Assembly (NCBI GenBank): GCA_016715205.1
Contig: JADKBC010000007.1
Coordinates: forward strand, 122,648-186,647
Reading direction: 5' to 3'
Source of the DNA: Holophaga sp.
GTDB taxonomy: Bacteria; Acidobacteriota; Holophagae; Holophagales; Holophagaceae
Length of the DNA stretch: 64,000 nucleotides
The notes under the pieces were generated by a model. The model had not been told where the DNA came from, made no database searches, and saw only the letters and a list, made by a program, of their open reading frames with translations. The translations under genes and the position numbers were made by a program. Of the stretch, positions 7,944-16,295 are shown in pieces; positions within the stretch are counted from its first letter, which is position 1; each line of letters opens with the position of its first letter.

Positions 7944-9341
7944 TCACCGTGCGGGCGTGTACATCCGAATGACCCGTCGGATGGCATCCTGGCAAGCCGC
8001 GCAGAAGGGTACTTCGTCCCGGGTGAACATGATGCAGTCTTCCTGGGCGCGGAAATAACCGGTGGCTTCGTAGTTGGCGCCCTCAAAGGCCCCCACCTTC
8101 CCGGACCAGACATCCTGGCCGAGAAAGGCGGAATCCACTTTCTTCTGCCGATTCATCAGGGCTTCCATTTCAGCCTCTGGCCTTCGCGCGGCCCGAATCT
8201 GGCCGCGTTCCTTCTGGAAGGCCCAGCTGGCTTTCTCGAATTCAGCCTTGGCCCAGGGGGTGGGTAAAGGAATGCCGGGGGTGAGCAGGGCTTTCCACTT
8301 TGGGTTGTTGGGGTTAGCGGTGGCATTGGGCTCCCAGGGCTCTGGTCGCTGATCCTTCCCCGTTTCGTAGGCCACGTCGGAGGTGTAGTATTCGTCGGCC
8401 AAACCGGCGAAGTGATGGCCGAATTCATGGACAAAAATATAGGGACTGAAGGCGTTGTCCGAGGCCACGGTGCCATAGAGGCCGAAAATGCCGCCACCGC
8501 CATAGGTGTCGCCATTGACCAGGATTTCCATGAACTCATAGGGAGCAAAGGCGGCCACATCCCGCAGGGTGCGGTTCTCGAAGGTGAGCACGTACCGCTC
8601 ACTGCCAAAGGCGTCATAGGTGCAACCCAAGGGCGAACGGCGCTGGATACCCGTGGAAGGCCGGGCGATGCCCGATTCCCGGGCGGGTGGGCAAAGGCCC
8701 CAGACATTGAAATCCTGACGGTGTTCCTTGTAGGGCGAGGTGGCGAAGAGTTGTTCCATCAATCGCCGCGCGTCCTTTTCAAACTTGGGCAATTCCGCCT
8801 GGGTATAGCCATCGCCCAGGATCAGAAAATCCACCTTCTCAGTGGGATCACCACTTTTTTGGAGGGCCAAAAGGGAACCAGGATTGGGCGGCAGCGCCCG
8901 GTCGATAAAAATATCCTTAGGATCGAGGGCGAAGGACCACACCTCCTGGAAATGATTGTGGGCGTCGCGTTTCTTTACCCGAACCTTGACGGGGCCATTG
9001 GGCTCAGGGAATCGCAGGGATTCCGAGAAGCTCCGGGCCATCTTTTTGGCTTCGTCCGTGCTTTCCCACTCGCCGTAAATGCTGCAGAAGCCCCGTGAAT
9101 AGACCACCTGACCACTGGCCACATCCACCACATCGAAAAAATATTTCCCCAGGTTGGAGGTATCCAGGTTCCCGGAGCTGTGGCCAGGCCAGGGCAAGGG
9201 CTCCTGCACCGTTCGATCCAGGCTGAACAGTTCGGAGCTGGCTGTGCCGGTGTGGACATAATCCACCCGCAGTGTGCGGGGCGGCGCCGCCGTGAGGCAG
9301 GTCGCCAGGAAAAGGGTGGGGAAGAGGCGCAGTGGGTTCAT
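7944..9341 (-). CDS. Secreted M64-family metallopeptidase (IgA peptidase M64 type)
   Basis: A 465-residue protein with an N-terminal signal peptide (MNPLRLFPTLFLATCLTAA). A beta-rich N-terminal domain precedes the catalytic part. The motif VDFLILGDGYT and, near residue 305, the zinc site FVHEFGHHFAGLADEYY (HExxH with downstream acidic residues) are hallmarks of peptidase family M64. A C-terminal CAACQDA motif may form a disulfide. The start at 9341 gives a proper signal peptide; a longer reading upstream lacks one and overlaps yhbY. The ribosome site is weak. The protein is likely periplasmic or extracellular; its substrate is unknown, and IgA is only the name-giving substrate of one relative. 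Confidence 0.85.
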   Translation of the reverse strand: MNPLRLFPTLFLATCLTAAPPRTLRVDYVHTGTASSELFSLDRTVQEPLPWPGHSSGNLDTSNLGKYFFDVVDVASGQVVYSRGFCSIYGEWESTDEAKKMARSFSESLRFPEPNGPVKVRVKKRDAHNHFQEVWSFALDPKDIFIDRALPPNPGSLLALQKSGDPTEKVDFLILGDGYTQAELPKFEKDARRLMEQLFATSPYKEHRQDFNVWGLCPPARESGIARPSTGIQRRSPLGCTYDAFGSERYVLTFENRTLRDVAAFAPYEFMEILVNGDTYGGGGIFGLYGTVASDNAFSPYIFVHEFGHHFAGLADEYYTSDVAYETGKDQRPEPWEPNATANPNNPKWKALLTPGIPLPTPWAKAEFEKASWAFQKERGQIRAARRPEAEMEALMNRQKKVDSAFLGQDVWSGKVGAFEGANYEATGYFRAQEDCIMFTRDEVPFCAACQDAIRRVIRMYTPAR

Positions 9342-9405
9342 GGAACCAGGATAGATCCTTTGGAACGGACTCTGGGGGTGCGAGAATGAGGGTTCGGAGA
9401 ACAAA

Positions 9406-9702
9406 ATGCTCACGCCCAAACAGCGCCAATTCCTGAAAGCCGAAGCCCACCACCTCAGCCCGGTGGTCCATATCGGCAAGGCCGGTGTCACGGAAGCCCT
9501 GGCCCGGGAACTCGATGTCATGCTCGAGAGCCTGGAACTCATGAAACTGAAGCTGAACCAGAACACCTTTGAGGACGCCGAAACCGTGATCGACACCCTG
9601 ACCCGGAAGGTTGATGGGCTGCAGCATGTCTGGACCATCGGTCATACCCTCCTGGTTTTTCGCCCCAGTCGAAACAAACCCACGCGATTTCCTTTACCTT
9701 GA
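9406..9702 (+). CDS. yhbY: YhbY-type RNA-binding protein (CRM domain)
   Basis: A 98-residue protein that is almost entirely one CRS1/YhbY (CRM) domain, known from ribosome-associated RNA-binding proteins. It has the expected opening LTPKQRQFLKAEAHHLSPVVHIGKAG, with the GKAGVTE loop matching the conserved GxxG-type RNA-contact loop of this family. The ATG follows CGGAG. It is divergent from the M64 gene with 64 bases between them, and about 90 bases upstream of the FHA signalling gene. Confidence 0.9.
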   Translation: MLTPKQRQFLKAEAHHLSPVVHIGKAGVTEALARELDVMLESLELMKLKLNQNTFEDAETVIDTLTRKVDGLQHVWTIGHTLLVFRPSRNKPTRFPLP

Positions 9703-9731
9703 ACCCCAGCGTCCGATAAGGCTTTTAGGAG

Positions 9732-9758
9732 CCTGCCCAGATACTCGATCGGGGCAGG
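9732..9758 (+). other. Hairpin downstream of yhbY without U-tract
   Basis: CCTGCCC (9732-9738) pairs with GGGCAGG (9752-9758) around a 13-base loop. No run of T follows, so it is not a standard intrinsic terminator. It could be an RNA stability element or chance. Confidence 0.25.
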
Positions 9759-9794
9759 TCCCAGCCAATATTGGACAGGTTCCCAGGGGATTTC

Positions 9795-11897
9795 GTGCCA
9801 TACCTTTCATGGTTTCAAGGCAATGTCATCCAGCGGTTTGCGCTGGAAAAGGACTGCCTGCTCGGGCGGGATTCCGAGGGTTGCGACCTCAGCTTTCCCG
9901 CAGAACCTAGCGTTTCCAAGTGTCATGCAAGTCTTTCCCGCATCGGGGAGACCTGGTGGATCAAGGACCTTGGTTCCAAGAATGGCACTTTTCTCAATGA
10001 TTTCCCTTTGAACACCCCCACCGGGAACTCCCTGGCGGATGAGGATGAGGTTCGCCTGGGGGATCTGGTGCTTCACTTCACGGCGGGGTTTCCGGGCCTG
10101 GATCCGGAGCTTTTCATCGAGCGGGTGGGGGACCTTTTTTCGGAAGTGCGCCCCGAACCTTCCCAGGCCATGATTCTTTTGCGTGGCCTGGAGTTGCTGC
10201 ACCGGTCCACGGAAGCGCTCCTGATGGAGAGTTCGTCCGCGGCGCTCATCGAGGGGCTTCTGAATGAGGCCCTGAAGCTACTGTCTGCCGAGCGCGGGTT
10301 CCTGGTCATGGTGGCGGCCGATGGCACTTCGAAAACCATGCACCGGATCGGCAATGTGGGCGACCAGATCGGCCTTTCCCGCTCGGTGCTCCGCTATGTG
10401 ACGGCCCATCGTACGGCCGTGCTCTCCAACGCACCCATGACCGACCCGCGATTTGGTGGCGATAGTTTGCTGGAAATGCACCGCGGAGCCCTCATCTGCG
10501 CGCCCATGGAGATCGAAGGCGAGGTAAAGGGCCTGCTCTACCTGGATCGTGTCAACGAAGGACGGCCGTTCACCCGGTTTGATCTTTCCCTGGTCCAGGC
10601 CTTTGTGCGGCAGGGCACCGTGGCGCTGCGCCATGCCCAGTTGGCCCAACAGGCGATGGGACAGGCCGAGGTGCAGGGTGAAATTCTCCGGCTGCGGTTT
10701 CTGAACGAACGCATTGTCACCCGCACCGGCGAAATCCTGGCCACCATGGGGTCGTCCCTGCGATGGCTGCACAGCTACGGGGAGCGGGTCCACGGCGAAT
10801 ATTCGGTATTACTAAGGCACGAGGTCTCCCGACTGGAATACCTGGCGGAGGCCGCCACCCAGGAAATGCTGCTGGAAACGCCCCAGGAAAATGCCAGCGC
10901 CTCCACCCTGGAGGCCCTGCAGGCTGCGCTGGAACCCTTTTGGCAAAGCCTCCTCAAGATCCGGGGCGCGGAACTGGCGCTTGATCCGGTTCCGCCGGGC
11001 ACCATCTGGATGGCAGGAACCTTGGCGGCCCAGGCCGTGGCGGGCCTCGTTGAGCCCATGCTCTTGAACGTCGGGGAAACCCAGCGGGTGACCGGGCGTT
11101 GGGAGGAAGAGGGCAGCAACTGGGGTTTGCAATTGGCGTTCCCGCCCGAAATTCATGGACCGGCGCCGGACCCCTGGACCATGCGCAGCCTCCAGATGAC
11201 CGGTATCGTGTGGCGATGGATGGAGCAAACCCTTTCCATCATCTTCCCCAGAGGCGTGGAGACGGTTCCCGAACCGCAATCCCTGCCGCTGTTGGGCCTC
11301 GTCACCGAGGAACTGGAGCTGATGGGGTTGTTCCAGAGCGTGGCCGAGGCGGGTCAACTGGCCAATTTCCCCCTGGAAGAAGAACCCCCGCTCCCACCGT
11401 TGCCCCATTTCCGTTATCTGGTCATCGACGCCATGGGCGTCAAAGATCCCGCCAAGTGCATCCAGGCGTACCGCCATCATCCCAATTTCGCCACGGTGCC
11501 CATCCTGGTGGTGCGGGCGCCGGAAGATCTCTTTGCCACCCTGCTGGCTGCGGGGGCCACGGACTGGCTGCCGGAGGGCTTCCGCTGGGAAACCTTGCAA
11601 CATCGTTTACAGGTGCTCAAGGGACACGATGAACTGCAGCGCAAAGCCTTGGCCGCCGAGCGCCTGGAATCCTTCCGACAGATGGCTGGCACCCTGAAGC
11701 ACGAAATCAACAACCCCTTGGCGATCATTTCCATCCAGATCGAACTACTGGAGCGGAAATACCCGGAGGAAGCCAAGCTCGGGAAAATTGGCGAAATGGT
11801 TGAGCGCATTCGGGGCTTGATGAATGTGCTCCAGAAAATGCGCGAAGCCCCCGTGGAAAACTACCCCGATGGCACCAGCATCCTGAAATTGAGCTGA
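9795..11897 (+). CDS. FHA-GAF signalling protein with degenerate kinase/receiver region and C-terminal HisKA-like helix
   Basis: About 700 residues, no membrane segment. An FHA domain (roughly 8-90; LLGRDSEG, SKCHASL, LGSKNGTFLND) should bind phosphothreonine partners. A GAF domain follows (about 125-285). Residues 385-510 look like a worn HATPase region without recognisable N or G boxes. Residues 555-625 resemble a receiver (YLVIDAMG in the phosphoacceptor strand) without the conserved lysine. The protein ends with a dimerisation/phosphoacceptor-like helix pair containing H636 (GTLKHEINNPLA), only 65 residues from the C-terminus and with no ATPase domain after it. I choose the GTG at 9795 because AGGGGA lies five to six bases upstream; a TTG at 9771 would add eight residues. 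It converges on glgP. Confidence 0.75.
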   Translation: MPYLSWFQGNVIQRFALEKDCLLGRDSEGCDLSFPAEPSVSKCHASLSRIGETWWIKDLGSKNGTFLNDFPLNTPTGNSLADEDEVRLGDLVLHFTAGFPGLDPELFIERVGDLFSEVRPEPSQAMILLRGLELLHRSTEALLMESSSAALIEGLLNEALKLLSAERGFLVMVAADGTSKTMHRIGNVGDQIGLSRSVLRYVTAHRTAVLSNAPMTDPRFGGDSLLEMHRGALICAPMEIEGEVKGLLYLDRVNEGRPFTRFDLSLVQAFVRQGTVALRHAQLAQQAMGQAEVQGEILRLRFLNERIVTRTGEILATMGSSLRWLHSYGERVHGEYSVLLRHEVSRLEYLAEAATQEMLLETPQENASASTLEALQAALEPFWQSLLKIRGAELALDPVPPGTIWMAGTLAAQAVAGLVEPMLLNVGETQRVTGRWEEEGSNWGLQLAFPPEIHGPAPDPWTMRSLQMTGIVWRWMEQTLSIIFPRGVETVPEPQSLPLLGLVTEELELMGLFQSVAEAGQLANFPLEEEPPLPPLPHFRYLVIDAMGVKDPAKCIQAYRHHPNFATVPILVVRAPEDLFATLLAAGATDWLPEGFRWETLQHRLQVLKGHDELQRKALAAERLESFRQMAGTLKHEINNPLAIISIQIELLERKYPEEAKLGKIGEMVERIRGLMNVLQKMREAPVENYPDGTSILKLS

Positions 11898-11918
11898 TGC
11901 CATCGAGGAATTGAATCC

Positions 11919-14036
11919 CTACGGCATCTGGCAGGAACTGGCCGTGGCAGCTGGCAGGTAGCAGTTGCGCACGTAATCCATCACCATGCGGTCGGCGTTG
12001 AAGCGCCAGGCCAGGGTGCGAATGCTTCGCTTGACCCGGTGCATCCACTGGCGTGGCACACCCTGGGAATCGCGTTCGTAGTACATCGGCACCACGACCT
12101 CTTCCAACAGGGTGAGCAGCGCTTCGAAATCCCGCTCATCCTGGATGTCCTGGTTGGCGTGGATCTCGCCGTTGCCGATGGCAAAGCCGTTTTCACCGTC
12201 ATAGGCCTCGGCCCACCAGCCATCCAGGATGGACATGTGCAGCCCACCATTGGCGACCACCTTCATGCCACTGGTGCCGCAGGCTTCCAGTGGGCGCCGA
12301 GGGTTGTTAAGCCAGGCATCCACACCCTGATAGAGATTGCGACCCACGTGGATGTTGTAGTTTTCGATGAAGGCCACCCGGTTGCGGAAACGGGGATCCT
12401 CCGTGAATTGCCCGACCCGCTGGATGAGCGCCTTGCCGGGGCCATCGGCGGGGTGGGCACGGCCCGCGAAGAGCAGATTGACGGGGCGTTTGGGGTTGTT
12501 GATGATCGCGGCGATGCGGTCCAGGTTGCGGAAAAGCAAGTCCGGGCGTTTGTAGGGCACGAAGCGGCGGGCAAAGCCGATGGTCAGAGCGTCGGGATCC
12601 AGGGGTGGAGGATCGATGATCGGCAACCCGTTGCGCAGGTGCAGGCGATCACTGCGGTCCCGCACCAGGCGGATGAGACGGGACTTCAGTACCTGTTTGA
12701 TTTCCCAGAGCTCAGCGCTGTCCATGGATTCGATCTTGGTCCACATGTCGGGGCGGACGATGCCGTCCAGCCAGTTGGAGCCGAGGTGGGTCTGGAAGAG
12801 CTGATTGAGTTCCGAGGAGAGCCAGGTGTGGGTGTGCACACCGTTGGTGATGTGCCCGATGGGCACGTTCTCTTCTTTGCGGTCGGGCCACAGGCAGTTC
12901 CACATGGCCCGCGACACGTTGCCGTGCAGGGCGCTGACGCCGTTGGAGGTGCGGGATTGCTTGAGCGCCAGCACCGTGGGCATGAAGGGCGCACCATGGT
13001 CGTTGGGGTTCACGCGGCCGAAGCCCAGGACATCCTGCAGCGGCAGTTGGAGGCCGTTCGCCAAGGCGCTGAGATGCTCGGCAGCAAGGTCCGCAGGGAA
13101 CCGGTCGTGGCCTGCATCCACGGGTGTGTGGGTGGTGAAGACGGTGGCTTGGCCACTTTCCTTGAGGGCCTGCCAGGGATCGAGACCATCGTGCTGCACC
13201 CGATGACGAGCCCGCTCCAGGATGGCAAAGGCACTGTGGCCTTCATTGAGATGGTAGACACTGGCGGTGATGCCCAGGGCCCGCAGGGCGCGGCTGCCGC
13301 CCACACCCAAGAGCAGTTCCTGCTGGATGCGCATGCGCTGATCCCCTCCGTAGAGACGCGCTGCCAAAGCCTTGTCTTCCTCGCTATTGGCTTCGTCGCG
13401 GGTATCCAACAGGATCAAACGGATGCGGCCCACCTTGGCTTCCCAGATCTTGGCCCACACGATGCGCCCGGGCAATTCCACATGCACCCGCGCGGGCTGC
13501 CCATGGATATCGACGGCAGGCACCAGCGGGAGATCCTGGATCTCGTAGGGTTCAGTCACATCGTGCTGCCAGAAACTCGCACCCAGTTGCTGGGTGGTAT
13601 AGCCCTCGCGATACAACAGGCCAACCCCCACCAGGGGCACGCCAAGGTTGGAGGCACCTTTCAGATGGTCGCCCGCCAGGATGCCAAGGCCGCCGGAATA
13701 GATGGGCAGGCTTTCATGGATGCCGAATTCCGCGCAGAAGTAGGCCACGGGGCGGCTCAGCAGCGTGCCCGCGTGCACCAAGCCCCAGGTGGTGAGGGGA
13801 TTCAGGTATTCGTTCAACTGCCGCAGGGCACGGTCCGTACGGGTGGTGATATCCACTTCGGAGGCCCGCTGGTCGAGGAAAGAGGTTGTCACTTCCCGCA
13901 GCACCCGCACCGGGTTCCGGTGGGCCTGATGGTAGAGGCTGTGGTCGATATCCCGGAAAATGGCCCGCACTTCGGGGCGCCAGGTCCACCAGAGATTCTG
14001 GGTCAGCTTCTGGAGTTTCTGCTGAAGCGTTTCCAT
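11919..14036 (-). CDS. glgP: Alpha-glucan phosphorylase (short Thermotoga AgpA-like type)
   Basis: A 705-residue glucan phosphorylase, which releases glucose 1-phosphate from glycogen non-reducing ends. It starts with the DUF3417-like region (LTQNLWWTWRPE), then YFCAEFGIHESLPIYSGGLG and LNEGHSAF. The PLP-lysine motif EACGTSGMKVVANGG lies near residue 590. The length is that of the short bacterial/archaeal class, not the roughly 800-residue muscle/MalP class. It is the last gene of the minus-strand glycogen operon, 36 bases after glgB. The ATG at 14036 is preceded by AAGGAGCC. The gene converges with the FHA protein gene with only 21 bases between and no clear terminator. Confidence 0.93.
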   Translation of the reverse strand: METLQQKLQKLTQNLWWTWRPEVRAIFRDIDHSLYHQAHRNPVRVLREVTTSFLDQRASEVDITTRTDRALRQLNEYLNPLTTWGLVHAGTLLSRPVAYFCAEFGIHESLPIYSGGLGILAGDHLKGASNLGVPLVGVGLLYREGYTTQQLGASFWQHDVTEPYEIQDLPLVPAVDIHGQPARVHVELPGRIVWAKIWEAKVGRIRLILLDTRDEANSEEDKALAARLYGGDQRMRIQQELLLGVGGSRALRALGITASVYHLNEGHSAFAILERARHRVQHDGLDPWQALKESGQATVFTTHTPVDAGHDRFPADLAAEHLSALANGLQLPLQDVLGFGRVNPNDHGAPFMPTVLALKQSRTSNGVSALHGNVSRAMWNCLWPDRKEENVPIGHITNGVHTHTWLSSELNQLFQTHLGSNWLDGIVRPDMWTKIESMDSAELWEIKQVLKSRLIRLVRDRSDRLHLRNGLPIIDPPPLDPDALTIGFARRFVPYKRPDLLFRNLDRIAAIINNPKRPVNLLFAGRAHPADGPGKALIQRVGQFTEDPRFRNRVAFIENYNIHVGRNLYQGVDAWLNNPRRPLEACGTSGMKVVANGGLHMSILDGWWAEAYDGENGFAIGNGEIHANQDIQDERDFEALLTLLEEVVVPMYYERDSQGVPRQWMHRVKRSIRTLAWRFNADRMVMDYVRNCYLPAATASSCQMP

Positions 14037-14072
14037 GGTTGGCTCCTTGGGGTGCTGGGTTCGAGAATGATG

Positions 14073-16295
14073 CTAGCTCTTTTTGCGAGCGGGCGTCGGC
14101 GGTTCCGGCTTGAGGTAGAGCACGCCGAGGGCGGGCAGGGTAAGGGCTACGGAATTGGGATGACCGTGCATGGGAATTGGTTCCGAGGGAACCCAGCCCA
14201 GGTTGCCCATGTTTTGCCCGCCATAGAGGCTGGCATCGGTATTGAGGATCTCCGTGTAGCGCCCCGTTGAGGGCACACCAATGCGGAAGCCCTCCCTGGG
14301 CTGTGCGGTGAGGTTCAACACCACCAGAACATGATCGCCCGGTGCGAACCCCCATCGCAGCAGGGAAAGCACGGCATTCTTACGATCATTGCAGTCGATC
14401 CAGGTCAGGCCCCCCGGTTCGCAATCCCGTTCGAAAAGTGCCGAATACTGACGGTAAACGTGGTTCAGATCCCGCACCAGGTTCTGGATGCCACGGTGTT
14501 CTTCGAACTCCAGGAGATGCCAGTCCAGGGCCCGGTTGTGATCCCATTCGTGGTCCTGGCCGAATTCGCAGCCCATGAACAACAGCTTTTTGCCGGGGTG
14601 GGCCCATTGGTAGGCGTAGAGCAGACGCAGATTGGCGAATTGCTCCCACCGGGTGCCCGGCATGCGCCAGAGCAGGCTCTTCTTGCCATGGACCACTTCA
14701 TCGTGGCTTAAGGGCAGCACGTAGTTCTCACTGTCCTGGTAGAGCATCGAGAACGTGATCTCCTGCTGGTGGTACTTGCGATGGAGCATGTTGCGCCCCA
14801 GAAAGCGCAGGGTGTCGTGCATCCAGCCCATGTTCCACTTGAATCCGAATCCGAGACCACCGCCAGACGTTGGCCGGGAAACCTGGGGCCACGCGGTGGA
14901 TTCTTCCGCCACGGTGAGGGTGTCTGGAAACTGGGCGTAGACCGTTTCATTGAGGCGCCGCAGGAAATCCACCGCTTCCAAATTCTCGCGACCACCATGC
15001 CGATTGGGTACCCACTGGCCCGCCTTGCGGCTGTAATCCAGGTACAGCATGGAAGCCACCGCATCCACCCGCAGGCCATCGATGTGGAAGCGATCCAACC
15101 AATACAGCGCGTTGGCGATGAGGAAATTCTGCACTTCACGTCGCCCGAAATTGTAGATCAGGGTGCCCCAGTCCATGTGGCGGCCCTTGCGGGGATCCGC
15201 ATGTTCGAAGAGGTGCGTGCCATCAAAGGACGCCAGGCCGTGCATGTCCTCAGGGAAATGGGCGGGCACCCAATCCAGCAGCACCCCGATGCCAGCGCCG
15301 TGGAAGGCATCCACCAGGGCCTGGAAATCCTCAGGGGTGCCGTACCGCGCCGTGGGTGTGAAGAGACCCAAGGGCTGATAGCCCCAACTTGCATAGAACG
15401 GGTGTTCACTGACGGGCAGAAACTGGACATGGGTGAAGCCAAGGTCTTTCACATAGGGCACGAGCAGATCGGCCAGTTCGCGATAGGAAAGAAAGCCCCC
15501 ATCCTCCCGGCGCTTCCACGATCCCAGGTGCATCTCGAAAATGCTTACGGGTGCCGTGTGGCGATTGCGTTGGGAGCGCGCCTTCATCCAGGCGCCGTCA
15601 TGCCAGGGGGTGGCCTCAGTGCGGCTCAGGATGGAGGCGGATCCCGGTGGATATTCGCCCTCGTAGGCGTAGGGGTCCGATTTCAGGGGCAGCAGTTTCC
15701 CATCCTGGCCCAGGATCTCAAATTTGTAGAGGTCCCCCGGGCGCAGGTGCGGAACGAAAAGCTCCCAGATGCCCGACGAGGACCATCGGCGCAGGATGTG
15801 CCGCCGCCCATCCCAGCCATTGAAGTTGCCTACCACGCTCACCCGCTTCGCGTTGGGGGCCCACACGGCGAAATCGGCGCCCTCTACCCCTTCGCGGGTG
15901 GCAACGTGGGCACCCATCTTGGTGTAGGAACGCAGCAGGGTGCCTTCGGCATGCAAGTAGTGGTCGAGTTCACCCAGCACGGGGCCAAAGCGATACGGAT
16001 CCACCCATTCCACCGGCTCACCCCAGCCGTGGATGCGGAACCGGTAGGGAAAGACTTTGCGGCGCTTGGGCAAGTGGGCTTCGAATAGCCCCTCGGGATG
16101 CACCATCACCAGATCCAGAAGGGGCTCACCGCTTTTGGCATCCAGCACTTCAACCCATTGCGCACGTGGCAGAAAGGCCCGAATCCAGAGGCCTTCACCG
16201 GGAACGAGGTGCATGCCGAACCAGGCGCCCACATCCAGGCATTTGCCTCGCAGGAAGGTTTCTGCGTCAAAGGTATGAAAGGGTGCTTCGGCCAT
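14073..16295 (-). CDS. glgB: 1,4-alpha-glucan branching enzyme
   Basis: A 740-residue GH13 branching enzyme that forms alpha-1,6 branches in glycogen. N-terminal carbohydrate-binding (CBM48-like) regions carry VWAPNAKRVSVVGNFNGWDG. The catalytic barrel shows the three GH13 acids: the nucleophile Asp in GLRVDAVASML, the acid/base Glu in TVAEESTAWP, and the Asp in LSHDEVVHGKKS. Length and motifs match GlgB. The ATG at 16293-16295 overlaps the TGA of the upstream debranching gene by one base (TGATG), so translation is probably coupled. Confidence 0.95.
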   Translation of the reverse strand: MAEAPFHTFDAETFLRGKCLDVGAWFGMHLVPGEGLWIRAFLPRAQWVEVLDAKSGEPLLDLVMVHPEGLFEAHLPKRRKVFPYRFRIHGWGEPVEWVDPYRFGPVLGELDHYLHAEGTLLRSYTKMGAHVATREGVEGADFAVWAPNAKRVSVVGNFNGWDGRRHILRRWSSSGIWELFVPHLRPGDLYKFEILGQDGKLLPLKSDPYAYEGEYPPGSASILSRTEATPWHDGAWMKARSQRNRHTAPVSIFEMHLGSWKRREDGGFLSYRELADLLVPYVKDLGFTHVQFLPVSEHPFYASWGYQPLGLFTPTARYGTPEDFQALVDAFHGAGIGVLLDWVPAHFPEDMHGLASFDGTHLFEHADPRKGRHMDWGTLIYNFGRREVQNFLIANALYWLDRFHIDGLRVDAVASMLYLDYSRKAGQWVPNRHGGRENLEAVDFLRRLNETVYAQFPDTLTVAEESTAWPQVSRPTSGGGLGFGFKWNMGWMHDTLRFLGRNMLHRKYHQQEITFSMLYQDSENYVLPLSHDEVVHGKKSLLWRMPGTRWEQFANLRLLYAYQWAHPGKKLLFMGCEFGQDHEWDHNRALDWHLLEFEEHRGIQNLVRDLNHVYRQYSALFERDCEPGGLTWIDCNDRKNAVLSLLRWGFAPGDHVLVVLNLTAQPREGFRIGVPSTGRYTEILNTDASLYGGQNMGNLGWVPSEPIPMHGHPNSVALTLPALGVLYLKPEPPTPARKKS

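Noticed and set aside
12039..14270. A 743-codon open frame on the plus strand opposite glgP
   Set aside because: It mirrors glgP codon by codon in a high-G+C region, has no recognisable domain and no ribosome site; glgP has complete family motifs.
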